DNA of 64,000 nucleotides from Aphelocoma coerulescens. Taxonomy: Eukaryota; Chordata; Aves; Passeriformes; Corvidae. The DNA is taken from the NCBI RefSeq assembly GCF_041296385.1, contig NC_091022.1, forward strand, positions 18,619,967 through 18,683,966. Reading direction: 5' to 3'. The notes beneath the pieces were generated by a model, which did not search any database, had not been told where the DNA came from, and saw only the letters and a program-made list of their open reading frames with translations. The translations under genes and the position numbers were made by a program. Shown here one piece after another: positions 1 to 14,240 of the stretch (the first letter of the stretch is position 1; each line of letters begins with the position of its first letter).

Positions 1-2169
<2,169 letters not shown>

Positions 2170-2290
2170 TAAACTATGACTCATCCATTCTGGGGCGTGC
2201 GGGCTCTCGCTCCGTGTTGGCTTGCCCAGCCCGTCCGGCGGGACGGGTCGCTGGCGGATTGTGCGGGTTCGTGACCACGGTGCAGCCCTG

Positions 2291-4049
2291 CTCGGTCCAC
2301 AAACCCCGTTTCCAGTACACATTCAACCCGAGCTCAGCCCCAGGCAGTGCATCATTGGTACCTGCCATAATTGTATCTACTGGCTTGTGCACAAGAGCTT
2401 GTGTGTGTTTTGGTGTGCTTGGTGTCAGCCTTGATGCCCTTGAACCCGATGTCACCTTCCCTGTGCAGCCACTGCAGGCTCCCTGCATGTATGGGGGACG
2501 TAGGCCACCTCATAGAAGAGAAGTGTGCAGGATGCACACCCACAGGAGCCTTACTTTAGATCTTCTTAGTACTTTTTTTAATGTCTTCAGCCCATTCATA
2601 AACTAGTTCATCAGGCAGTGCATGCATTGAAGTGCCACCCAGTTACCTCCTCAATAAGCAGTGACAGCCTGCCTTCCTGTAAGCATCTTTTAGGATAACC
2701 CTCTCCATGTCTCTTTCAGTTCCCATCTTTGCTAGCCCAGTGCATCCTGAGTTCTACAGGCGCATGCTGTTGTGCCAGTGGGACTGGCCACTAGCTCTAA
2801 TAAAGCAGTAGCTCCTCTTGGCCATTGAGAGCAATAGCTGAGTTGCTCCACTTGGTTTTGGTGTTTTTTACATAGTGCCCTTCTCTTATCAATTGCAAAG
2901 TTTTCTTGAATTCTGCCCAACGGTGTATTGTAACATCTGAGATACTGCGGACACCTTGTACACATGCACTTCTTCTGCATAACCATGTTACTCTTTGTAA
3001 CATACTTGAGTGCTTTTAGGGTGACAGCACCAGAGTAGAGTGTTTACCACCTGCTACTCTCAGAAGCAGCTGTTTCTCAGCCAGAATCCAAACGAGTTTT
3101 CACTGGTCCTTCCCATGATGCACTGGTATGTAGAGATGCGAGTCCTGCTGCCATTTGTACCATTTCCCCTTCAGGAGGATGGATTTACTTCTTTCCATGA
3201 GTGACTTGTCCAGGCAGAGTCATGAACAAGAGGAGAGAAAGAGCTTTCAGCCATAATTTCAACATTATTAGTGTTTTTGAATGATGGAGCAATCACTCCC
3301 TTGAGTTTTCTGTGAAGTAAAAAAGAAAAAATAATTGAACAAATACCCTTTTAAAGCTATAGCAGTGCATGACACTGCAGTGTAGTGCTTGTCTGAACAT
3401 TTAACTCTTATTTCCAACAATTATTCCTCCTGGTAACATCATTTCAGCAGTGTCTTGTGGAAAGGGGGAGAAGGTGCTCATTTCTGCAGTATGCTACCTG
3501 CCTGTTCCCTCTCCCCTCCAAAGTATCCTCCCCTTTCCAGCGTGGTGACTGTCAGTTGTGTTTAGCTGGTGTGTCTGTGTTGAGTAGTTAGTGACCAGGA
3601 TGTCATATTGAAAACAGTGAAATGGCAAAGGCTTTAGAAAGCAGGAATGTACACGTGCCTACCCAGAGCTCTGCATGCTGTGGTGGAGGGCTTGGTGTAT
3701 GCCTTGGACATCTTGGCAAACATCTATGATAACATCACTTTCATAGAGCTCCCCAGAAAGAGCTGCATCTTGTAGCTGCATGAGAGGCTATTTCCTGTTG
3801 TACGCAAAGCTTCCCTGCTCTTATTGCCACCAGCTTTGGCTCTGGAGGTACCAGCCACAGGGGCTCAGGAAGTCCAGGCACTGAGATATGTGGCCACCCT
3901 GTGCTGAGGGAGCCCAGCACCTGCTCCTGACCCTCCTGCTAACCCCAGTGAGCATCTGTTAGCAGCCTCTCAAGATACTTTTCTGAGGTTTATATCCAGT
4001 CTCTGAATTCCCCATTGAGATAGTTGCTGGAGTTGGGTGGCAAGTGATG
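2291..4049. other. Intron 1, no feature recognised
   Basis: This is unique-looking intronic sequence with moderate GC falling with distance from the CpG island. No exon with paired splice sites and a recognisable peptide, and no clear repeat, was found. Confidence 0.55.
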
Positions 4050-4290
4050 TTGCTGCAGGGTCTGTCCTATCATCAAATGGTCTGCCCTGTCAAATGCCTT
4101 TATTGGTGACCTGGAGGAGATTGAGGCATGTTTATTGAGCTGTGAATGGCCCCAAACTGGAGCAAGAGTGAGAAGCAATGCCATGGAGGTCTAGGCTGTG
4201 CAGAAGGACCTCACTAGGCTGAAGAAAGGGGCTGACCCATGGAGACCTCATGGTTGAACAGAGACAAGTGCAAAGTGCTGCCTCAGGAAA
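4050..4290 (+). mobile_element. Old CR1 LINE fragment, sense to DDAH1
   Basis: Diverged similarity to the part of CR1 ORF2 just after the reverse-transcriptase core: a stretch like GCCTTTATTGGTGACCTGGA near 4098, then an AAACTGG piece, then a segment with CAGAAGGACCTCACTAGGCTG and GGTTGAACAGAGACAAGTGC, in the order and spacing of CR1. Both ends are truncated and the reading frame is destroyed. Assignment rests on recognised word order, not on an alignment. Confidence 0.6.
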
Positions 4291-6641
4291 GGAAGGATCC
4301 TGCAGCAGTGGGCTTGGTCAGCCTGTTATGAAAGTGAACCAAGGCTGTTGTAGAGCACTGTGACTTGTACTGGGTGACAGGGAAAGAGGGTGGGTGCAGT
4401 CTACGTAAGCACCAGTTTCTCAAACTGTGATCTCTCATTCTTTTTATGTAACATAAGTGCAAACCCATGAATATTTTAGCAGTACAGTTGGCGTATGTGT
4501 GGCTTAACCCAGTAAAGCCCAACTCCTGATCATGCACTCCTGACCTGAGACTCCCTATAAGGCAGGGCTCAGCTGGACTTGTCTTACTGGTCTCTTAACT
4601 GTTGGATGTATTTTTGTACAGAGCAAGCAGGAGCAGTGGAGGAGGGAAAGGATGAGGGAAACAGGGTTGTTGGGTACCATTTTTGCAAATAATAAATAGA
4701 GGGAAGGTTTGTGTCCAGGAAATCTGCCGAAGAGGCATGTGGTAGGCTGGGCTCTGAAGCCTGGTCAAACCAGTAAACATTGAAGAGCACAGGGAGTTGC
4801 TGAGGTGCATCCGAAAGAGAACAGCCTGGTTGCATACACAGCTGGAGCAGTGCTGTTTCAGGTGTGTTGTGCCTTGTGATAAACTGTCTGCCAGATGCAT
4901 GAACTGAGCAGTAATGTCTTCATCTCCTCTGTTTCATGCTACTGAAAACCTATAATGCAGTATTTAAGAGGAATACAGCTTTTTCTTTCACTGACTAGAC
5001 TCCTTATTAAGAAGGCTTGTCACCAATTACAGTAACGCCATGCAGTAGACAAAATTCTGCAGTAGTTCGTAATAGCATTGATTGAGCTTTCAGGCTTTAT
5101 AGATATTATTGCTTATCCCCCCAGCAACATTGGATTCTTTACTGATTGTCTGTCTGGAACAAAACAAAATAAAATCTAGGGTTATGTCTGTTCTTGCTCC
5201 AAGTTATTGTAAGGAGAAAAAAAGAATTGAATTAAATTTGGTCATGTTCAGGCAGTGCTGGGAAAGAGCCCAGTATTTTTTTAGTAAAGTAAAAAAATTA
5301 GTCATGCATTTAATGATTTGTTTGCAAGTCAGACTTATTTCAAGCCATTATGTTTCTGTGTTATCAGCCTCTGAACGTACTTTAAAATTCATAGTTTCTG
5401 TGGAGTTTTGAATTTGGCAGAAAGGTAAAGGCTTTTGAAGTAAGTCAGAGGTAGATTGCTAATATGTCTAAGTTGGTGTTTTGTTTCGCTGTGTGCAGTC
5501 ACCAGTGCACTTGATGCTTAAGTTGAGTAAGTCCAGTGGAAATGTTGTGATCACTGATCAGATTGCCAGTTCCAGCACCTTTTGTTCCAGCAGTATGTTC
5601 TCAATTGTTTATTCCTCCAGTATAAACTCTCAACGTCACCTTCTGAATACAGCAGGGTTAGTTGCTGTGAAGAGCCCTCATCAGCACATTGCTCTTGCTG
5701 CCTAAGTTGTCTTAATGTGCTTGGGACAGCACAAAACAACATTTCCACCATTCCTGTGCTTATGCAGACAGATGGGAACCCAAAAGCTCAGCAGAATGCA
5801 CCCACAGTGACCTGGCCTTTTCTCAGCTGCCACACGGGGAATGGAGAATTAGCTGGTGCTGGGAAAACTGCGGGAGCTGTCACAGAAGAGCTCAGTGTGT
5901 TTCCTTCCCTGGTTAAGAGGAAACCTCTACCCAAGGCTTTTGTTATTCCCTACTCCCCCAAGACTGGGAACACTTGTGACTGCATTCATGTGGTGTAGGA
6001 TAGCTGGTCTTTCAGCAGTGAGGGATAGGATGAGCAGCAAAGGACTGTGTTTGTCAAATCCTCTCAACAAGAATTGGAGAAACCACCTAATTGCTTTTTC
6101 AGCATCTCTGGGTATCTCTTCCCAAATTTACTTGCTGTATGGCAGTATTTTGTCCACAGTAGTGCTTCTGCAGCGTTTACAGCTGTGCTGGGCCAGGTAA
6201 CCTGCTCCTCAGTGCTGAACACCCTCAGCTGCCACCCTTTCCCACCCTGTACAGCTTCTGCAGGGCTGTGTAGCTGTGTATGAACCATAGCTTGCACCCT
6301 ACACTGGCCTGTTGTCCCAGCTGCAGCTTACTGCTTTCAGGGATAATTCTCAGGCCAGTAGGTGGAAGTTTCTTAAAAAACAGAAGGCAAAAAGAGTTTA
6401 CTAAGTTATTTATCTGTTGTATACACTGAGGTAATACGGCATAGCTGCTGCTAAATACAAGACACTTTCTCCGCTCTCTCTGTAGATATAGATGGTCCTG
6501 CGGGTTAATGACATCTCTTGCAAAGTAATAGAAAAGCCAGGCTCAGGAGAAAGAGATTTAAGGCTCTGCTGGCTCCTGAACTTAATTAGGTTATGGGGGT
6601 TTTATTTTATAGTGTATACCAGTACAAGTGAGCCTGTAGTT
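4291..6641. other. Intron 1, no feature recognised
   Basis: The segment is moderately AT-rich intronic sequence. Short open frames lack recognisable domains. The short A- and T-rich patches are not long enough to call as microsatellites. Confidence 0.5.
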
Positions 6642-7660
6642 AGAATCATAGAACCCTTTAGGTTTGAAAAGACCTTTAAGATTGTAGAGTCCAACTGTTA
6701 AGCCAGCACTGCTGAGTCCACCACTAAACCATGTCCCTAAGTGCCCCATCTGTGCATCCTTCTAATGTCTTCTGGGATGGTTATTTAGCTACTTCCCAGA
6801 CAGCCCAAATCTTGACAACCCTTTCAGTGAAGAAATTTTCCCTAATATCCAATCCAAACCTCCCCTGGTGCAAGCTGAGGGCCTTTCCTCTTGTCCTGTT
6901 GCTTGTGACCTGGGAGAAGAGACCAATTCCCACCTCACTATAACCCCCTTTCAGGTATTTGTAGAGTGATGAGGTCCCCTCTGAGCCTTCTTTCCTTCAG
7001 GCTGAGCACCCTCAGCTGCCTCAGCTGCTCCTCATAGGACATATGCTCCAGACCCTTCCCCAGCTCCACTGTCCTTCTCTGGTCTCGCTCCAGCCCCTCA
7101 CTGTCTTTCTTGTCATGAGGGGCCCAGAACTGGACACAGCACCCAAAATGGGACCTCACCAGTGCCAGGCACAGAGTGGCAATCACTGCCCTGGTCCTGC
7201 TGGCCACACTATTGCTGATCCAAGCCAGGATGCCACTGGCCTTCTTGGACACCTGGGCACGCACTGGCTTGTGTTCATGTTCACTTGCTGTCAACCAGCA
7301 TCCCAGGTCCTTCTCTGCTGGGCAGCTTTCCAGCCACTCTGCCCCAAGGCTGTGGTGCTGCATGGGGTTGTTGTGAGCCAAATGCAGGATCCAGCACTTG
7401 GTGTTGTTGAACCTCATAGAACTGGCCTTGGCTCATTGATCCAACCTCTCCAGATCCCTCTGGAAAGCCTTCCTACCCACGAGCAGTTCAGTACTGCCTC
7501 CCAAGGGACTCTATCAACCACTCCCTTAAACAGGCCAATTTCTCCAATAATCAAAAACTTATTTCATGATTGCTGTGCCCAAGGTGGCCTTCAGCCACCA
7601 GATCACTCACCAGTCCTTCTCTTAAGGAGCAGTCACCACATCCAGAGGGACCTAACACAT
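6642..7660 (-). mobile_element. CR1 LINE, 3' portion with internal deletions, antisense to DDAH1
   Basis: The 3' end on the minus strand lies at 6642, where the + strand shows AGAATCATAGAAC, the complement of the CR1 terminal ATTCTATGATTCT-type repeat. It is followed by the complement of GGTCTTTTCAAACCT, the usual CR1 tail. Between 6938 and 7417 the minus strand keeps a 159-codon open stretch of the CR1 ORF2 C-terminus (CWILHL, AEKDLGCWL, SVASRTRAVI, SYEEQLRQLRVLS motifs). Beyond about 7480 the sequence jumps to earlier ORF2 parts (the LVDRVPWEA-like and DHEI-like regions), so most of the reverse-transcriptase core is missing. The 5' end towards 7660-7750 is uncertain. The element is a dead copy, typical of avian genomes. 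Confidence 0.85.
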
Positions 7661-8169
7661 CAGTAGCCCTTTGCTGCCACATGGATCTCCATCCCCTACT
7701 TCCACTGAGACAGCAAATGGAAGGACCTCACTAGCACACCATGCCTCAAACAGTGGTGTGCTGCCCCCAGGCTTATCTCTAGTTAGCCTGGGGTTTATCT
7801 CTTTTTCTCTTCAAATTTAGTTTAAAGCTCTTTCAATGAGTTCTAACTCCTGCGCAAGGAGAGAGACAAGTGTCTCCAGCAGGCCTGCTGTTGTGTAAAC
7901 CTACCCATTATCAAAACCCAAAAATTCTGCTGGTGGCACCAGGCTCAGAGCCAGGTATTGATATGCTGGCTCTCATTTCTTTACTCATCACTCCCAGCAG
8001 TTACAAAGATAGAGGGGGATACTATTTGTGCTCCTGATCCCTTAACCAGTTGTCCCAAGGCTCTGAAGTCTGTTGGTTGCCCTCAGACTTGTTGCTGGAA
8101 CTTCACTGCTGCACACCTGAAAAATCAAGAATGGATAATTGTGGGGTATGCCCAGCCACTGCCCTGGAG
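7661..8169. other. Intron 1 between CR1 and LTR-like segment
   Basis: No gene is seen. The sequence could include the 5' remainder of the CR1 copy or the upstream part of the adjacent LTR, since neither boundary is sharp. The composition is balanced and no motif decides between them. Confidence 0.4.
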
Positions 8170-8703
8170 GGATCTCTGCTGAGATAAGAGATTTCGCAAT
8201 CACCCAGCAGGACTCCCTGGAAAGGCAACCACTTCTTTGGTCACGGCGAGGAAAGGCAGACCCACAGTTCTTTAGGAGACCCTATGCAGATCCTTTGTAA
8301 CCCACTGGCCTTCACCCATCCCCTGAATCCCTATAAAAGCAAGCTCTATGGGCCCCTGTGGGTCAGAGAGGGTTCTCGTCCCTGGCTTTCCCCTTCGCCG
8401 GAGGGGACCCACAATAAAGCTACCTTCGTGCAGAACCAGCCACATGAGCCTCCCATCTCTCTCTCTGGTCTGGCCTGGCCTGGAGGCTGCCCTGCAGAGC
8501 TGAGCTGGAATCATGAGCTGATAATCACTAAAGAGCTGACAGCCTCTGCGTGGGCCCTCCTGCCAGCAGCTGAGGGAAGACACTGGACCTCGGGAAGGCG
8601 ATTCCTTTCGGGACCATCTCCCCAGACCGGTCACCTCTTCCTGGGTCAGAGCCTCTGACCCCCTCCACCAGCTGTAATAGATAATAATCTGAGGGCTGTA
8701 TCA
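8170..8703 (+). mobile_element. Solo-LTR-like segment of an endogenous retrovirus
   Basis: LTR landmarks appear in the right order within about 530 bases: a possible TG start near 8178, a TATA box TATAAAAG at 8332-8339, a polyadenylation signal AATAAA at 8413-8418, and a GC-rich U5-like part after it. The 81-base spacing from TATA to AATAAA fits a short R region. No primer-binding site follows and no retroviral coding sequence flanks it, so a solo LTR is the best reading. I could not find a convincing target-site duplication, so both borders are approximate and the retrovirus class is not assigned. Confidence 0.55.
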
Positions 8704-11700
8704 GGGGTGAAGCTTTCTCTTCCATCTTTAATCAGGGCCCCAGGGGGACAGCAGGCTTCCCTAAGAAGTGGGTCTGGTCTGCGTAGGGGGCCTTCTGTTC
8801 CCTTCAGAAGGGAGTCTCTTCTGTCAGTGACCTGGTTTTTTTTTCTTTACGGAGGCAGTTTTGATGCTGGGCACAAGCTGACTGAACCTCAGCGATGAAC
8901 CAAGTAGAGGAGCTCCTGTACCTGGGCACCCCTTCCACAGGGATGCTCAGTGCTGCTGGCCAGCACTGGGGAAAGAGCAGGGCACTCGCTGTAGCCCAGC
9001 TCAGGGTGACAGTGTGCTCCCACTGAGCTCTGTCTGGGAAGCGCTGTCGGTCATGTGGGTGCAGAGCTTAGCAAGGCTGTGGCTTTCTGCTGGGTGGGTA
9101 CCACCCTGGTTGAGCTGGCACTGGCAGGGATCTATCTCCTTTCCATGGAGGATTAGCACTGGCTGGTCACTAGAGAAGCAAGAGATTAAGTGTTTTATTA
9201 CCATTTAAAATAATTCATGGTTCTTTAAACTGTCGCACAAACTGTGATGGTCTTTTATGTTTTCACGGACCCCTTTGCATGTCCTTATTGTGCTTTACCC
9301 TTGATGACCCAGACCAGCTTTGGTGTTCTGCCAGGAAAACTTAGGACAGAAAGCACAGAGATTGCCACAGTGTAATTGTTTAGTACTTCAAACAGCAGGT
9401 AAGTAAACTTGGGCAAACACTTTACATGAAGGCTGACAAAAATTAGAGATGGCACTAGGTACCTTTCCACCCTCTTGTTAGATTGAGTTTTTTAATACCT
9501 TTCCCATTCTATGCTGAGTCATATATGTACTCCTTTAGCCTATCTTTTTCATCATGTTCTCAGTCTAACCTCAGAGTGAAAGTGTGCAAGATATTGTCAG
9601 CATTTATTTTCTGTCATACTGGAAACAAGTTGAGAAGTACCAGCCAGACTTTGGATATGGTGTATACCTGAGTTTTAATATGGGATTTGGTTGTCCTTTG
9701 AGCCTATAATTGGCAAACCCAAATGTAATGATCTTCTACAAAGTTAGTGTCACTTGGAGACTTTCTCCAGGATGATGAGTGACGCCCATCGTGGGTTACA
9801 GAAGGCAATGAAGTAACTCTTTATCAGAATCTACTTCAGTGTTTTCTTTTATTATATCAATAGCTTTAATTTTCAGCATTTTTTGTATTAGTATATAAAT
9901 TAACTGAAAAGCATGCAGTAGAGGAGAAAAGTTTCTTAAACAGTACTGAGAAGTTTAAAAAAACCGAATCATTTAGGCAGCGTCAGGTAGACCTTTATCA
10001 GGAGCCAATGTAATTATCAGTATACACAAGAATAGGTGTTTTAGCCTCCTAAAGCAGACTATTTCAAAAATCATCTGCTTCACAGTTTAAGTGATGCCTT
10101 TTGGTTTGGACAGGTGGTTCTTTGGTCTGAAAGTTCATTGCTGATGTAGCTCTGACCCTACATTAATAAGGCTAACTGGCCATGCCAAGAACTGTATTTT
10201 TTCATTTTCAATTTTGCTTCTGTGATCCCTGACTTAATGAAAATGTTAGGAAGTAGCTTGTAGTCAGATCAATATAAGTGGACTGTATTCATTGTAATTG
10301 GTTTCTATTTATAGAACTGTAAAACAATCTTTAAGGACAGTCTAGGAGCAGCTTGGGTTTCATGTTTTTCTAGTAGAAGCCATATTTAGACCTTTTTATT
10401 GAATTGTGATGTCAGGATTCTCAGGAATATCCCACTTGCTGACCAGAAGATTAAAAAAAGGCACAACCCAAATTAAATGCCTGGTTTTTAATCTCTTGTG
10501 GACACTTGATTATTATTGTGTAAGCCTGATGTCAGCTTCTGTACTTTGTTAATCACTGTTCCTTTGGCTGTGATGAATAGCCCTTGGTGAGCTTATGGTT
10601 CACTGCAAATGCTAAGTGGTTAAAGGTTCCAAATAACCATAAGCATTTCCACCAAGTGAAAAGATCCTTTGCTGCTGCATTGATTTATACATGTGGCTTG
10701 GAGCTACCCTGTTCCTTCCCCAAGAAATTTCTGCCTGGACTTTCAAATTGAACCTAAGTAGTTGTTGTTTAGTAGTTTTTTGTTTATTCTGGGTTGGTTT
10801 TTGGTTTTTTTTTTTTTGGAACTGCCTTACTTAAAAGCACTGCAAAAGCTATTTTTCCACAGTCACTTCTGGAATTTTGGTTTTGAGATTCAAAGGTGGG
10901 TTCATAACATCCCCAGTGTAGTCTATCTGATTGGTTATGCCCTTAAACTTGCTGTCTTCAGTTGTCCCTCTTGGTAAGGTGACATGGGCATGCAGCTCTT
11001 CAGTAAGCATGGCTGATCCTAGCACTGACATTTTTCATTAAAATAAACACATGCAGACTTTACTTTTTAGCACTATTACTGGTTATTCCAAAGTGGTTCT
11101 GGAGCAGGTACTCTGCCTCTGCTGCAGGCTCAGCATGTCTCTGCTGAGGATGCTGTGGGAAGTGGCTGTATAGCCAGTTTTAACTTGCAATACTCCATTC
11201 ATGCTGAATATTTTGTGAGCTTAGCAGCTCAGTCTGGGAATGCAGCGTCTGTGCTTGTGTTGTTCAGTTTTCAGAGGATTTCTTGTCATTGTCAAAAGTC
11301 TCCTGGTAAATAGTGCTGGATCAAAAATGTAAACCTGATTATTAAATGCTGACCTGGAACAAAGGTTACATATACAAAACAGTCTTCATTAATCATAAGT
11401 TACACTGGTCCATATAAGCATCTGTGTAGAAGGCATTGTTTATGGCAGGCTTGCCAACCAGAAGTTGTGACTACAGAAAATACATTCCTACTAAGAAAGG
11501 AATTACTGTCAGTAATTACTGATCATTCATCCCATTGAAAAATAAACCATTCTGCTTTTTTTTCTGTATTTATTATAGAAGCCTATCTCTAATCAAGTTT
11601 ATGGTGTAAGAGAGCTTCACTCTTGGTGTCAGATCTGGTCAGTCACAGTTCTAGGGTGAAGATAAATGATGCACCCACAGCATCAGGTGACAATATCTTT

Positions 11701-13619
11701 TATTGCTGCCCCTTTTATAGCAGTATTAGGAATTCTTCTTTCAGAAAAAAAAAAAAAAAGTGAACTGTTTTATGGCTGAGATGTACCTGAGTCAGGTCCT
11801 GCGTTGATGCAAGGCCAGTGCTCACCTACACCACACTGTAGTGTGCTATTTTTCTGTCACTTGGAGTCAATACTAAAACCAAGCAAGTATATAAAAATCA
11901 GCTCGTTCAAGACTTGCAGAACTCATTTTCATGTCAGGAGAGATTCAGTATTTGGCATCATCTTTAAAAAATGATTGTGATAATTTGTTTCTGGAGGGTT
12001 CATTATGTTTGTTAAAAGTAAAGGATCTGGCTATCCACGCCTGTCTCCAGATGCCAACTGAAGTTCTCTGGCGAGATGAAATCATCTATCTCAGCTCAGT
12101 CCCAGCTGGCCACTGAAGCAAACCAAAACAAAACTGCTACATAATTCGACGCTGTTGACAGTGTTGTGATTGATTTTGCATTTCTCTTTGCTTTTTCTGA
12201 GGCTTTTAATGGAAGAGCTGTCAGGAAGCTGAATCCTGTATCTCAGGGTGATCTTGCAGGATAAGAATCCTGCTTGTGCATGTGTCTGCATTTCAGTGTG
12301 GTTGATGTCCTTTGAACTGCAGGCCAGCAGCCATGGAGATGGTCATCTCCATGCAAACCCAGGCTAGAAAGACAAGTGTTTTAGAGATAGAGCTAGTTTT
12401 TGGCCTGCTCTCCAGAAATAGCAAGCTATGTTTTTAAAAATAATGTAAATGTTTAGTAGTAAACTGAAGACCGTGCCTCTGTGTAGAAGTAGAGAGATTT
12501 AGCAGTCCTGTAGGAGTTAATTTTGCAAACAGTGCAAGCACTTTGGACCGCTTCACCTACCCCAGTACTGAGTGTGGCTGTCATCACTGTGCTTAAAATA
12601 GTGAAAGTGATGAATCTCATGTTCTTCCGACATTTTACAGAGGAGAGGTGGCATGGCTATTGCTAGTCACTGGGTATTCACTGAAGTTTAATGCACTAGT
12701 TCATGTCTCTGAACCTGTTAAAAGCCTCTGATAGAAGTACTTGTGCCTGTGCTAGCAAGAGCTGAAGTGAGCAGTGCTCTTGAGAGGCAAATACAAACTG
12801 ATAGAAACAATAGATACTGATGGAGAATTATATGAATGGGATACATGTATTTTTCAGTAGAAAGGTCTGATTGAGGTCTTCTATGAAGTTTGCCAGGTTT
12901 TTTTGCAAGGTGGTTTGGGGTGACTCCTGTAGCCGATGTATTCAGAAACAGAATTCTAGCTGTGGTGCTTTCTTGGAGTAGAGGGTGTTAGACAAGAAGG
13001 TGGCACAGGGTTGTCATACACCCTTTTCCACATTCCTCCTGGCTGCAGCAGCTTGCAATGTGTGCAGAGAACAGCTGGTTTTAGTGTAGGTTTCTAAAAG
13101 AAATTAGGCAGACACTACACTGCTGTTGGCCTTACTGATATTTGTCCAGTAATTCTTGATCCCTTTGGTCTGAACTGGTTGCAAGGAAGGAAACTGAAAG
13201 TTAGCCCCACCACCTCCAGTGCAGGAAAAGTCAAGGCAGAAGTCAGTGTAGGAGAGACGTTGTCAAAGAAAGGGATGGGGAGTGACCTGTCTGTCTATAT
13301 GGGACAGCCTTGTCAGCACTTTATGATCGTACAGGATGCCACATCTTCACTGATGCTGGCAAGTCCAACTGTGAAAATCCAATCCATGTGAAATGGAGCT
13401 TCTGTATTGCCATACAGAAATCTGTTATTTTTATGACCCTTAAAGCAAGTGTTTCTGTTAAACTTCATCTTATTCTGGAATGTGATCTTATTGTCACACA
13501 ATAAACCAACCAGCTTGCCTTGACCACAGAGCTCTGGCTTAGGACAGATGAGCAGTGTATACCTCCAGTATTGCTGAAAGGCCATTTTCTTGACTTGGCT
13601 CAAACTGTGTATTCATCTG
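8704..13619. other. Intron 1, AT-rich, only simple features
   Basis: No exon or clear interspersed repeat was recognised. Homopolymers occur: T14 at 10805-10818 and A15 at 11745-11759. A perfect 10-base-arm palindrome lies at 12332-12353. Several stretches (for example 9800-10700) are AT-rich without obvious repeat character and could include conserved non-coding elements, which cannot be judged without other genomes. Confidence 0.5.
12332..12353. repeat. Perfect inverted repeat, 10-base arms
   Basis: The arms CATGGAGATG and CATCTCCATG are exact reverse complements separated by GT. The arms contain CCATGG-like ends, but the site does not match the RFX X-box consensus well. It could be chance or a dimeric protein-binding site. 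Confidence 0.6.
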
Positions 13620-14240
13620 GACCTGAAATGCTATGTGAGGTTCTGGTTACCCATTTTGGAAATGCAGAATAAGCAGAAAAGGTGTGTGGATGAATGAGAG
13701 GACCTTGCTGCAGTGTAGGACTGTTCCTGGATGACGCGACACTTATTAGATAAATGCCTTCAGCTCAAAGTGGTTTTGGGTAGGGGAGGGGAGAAACAGG
13801 ACAGTTCTACAATATCTTAAATGGTACAGAACAAGTGAACTGGGACTGATAGTATGAAAATGTCATCCAGAGAAATACCTGGGCAGCAAATTCCAGCAGA
13901 AGGAAGTACTTTGTCACGCAGTGCACAACTGAACTGTCAGAGTCCTTGCCAGGATGTTGCAGGGTTGGGGGGGGGGGGGGGCAAAAGTACAGCTGGATGT
14001 CAGCTATGAAAGAGAGATCCATCAATAGCTGGTTTAACTCTTTGATCCAGATGCAGTAGCTGGCTTTGGAAATATGTGCACTGCCTCTTACAATAAGCTG
14101 GGGAAAATATACTGGAGACAGCAGCACTCTACACTTGTCCTCTTTGTTATTCTTTCCTTAAGCTGCCAGTACCGGCCGCTGTTGGAATCAGGCTGCTGGG
14201 ATATACAGGTCTCTGTGACCCACTTAAGCTGTTCATGTAT
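13620..14240 (+). mobile_element. Ancient L3-like CR1 LINE fragment, sense
   Basis: The order of diverged words follows the 3' end of the old amniote CR1/L3 type: GAGGTTCTGGTTACCC near 13640, AGAAAAGGTGTG, then GTTCTACAATATCTTAAATGG near 13804, GGAAGTACTTTGTCACGCAG near 13901, TCCTTGCCAGGATGTTG near 13943, and finally a tail resembling CTGTTGGAATCAGGCTGCTG near 14180. A 15-base G run interrupts it. The protein frame is lost. Younger avian CR1 copies have a different tail, so this is an older insertion. Confidence 0.7.
13967..13981 (+). repeat. Poly-G run (15 G)
   Basis: An uninterrupted run of 15 G, followed by CAAAAG, lies within the ancient CR1 fragment. Long G runs are slippage-prone and can be length-polymorphic or mis-assembled. 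On the transcript (sense) strand it could stack into quadruplex structures. Confidence 0.9.

Noticed and set aside
7043..7666. A 207-codon plus-strand open frame
   Set aside because: It is the antisense shadow of the minus-strand CR1 ORF2 remnant.
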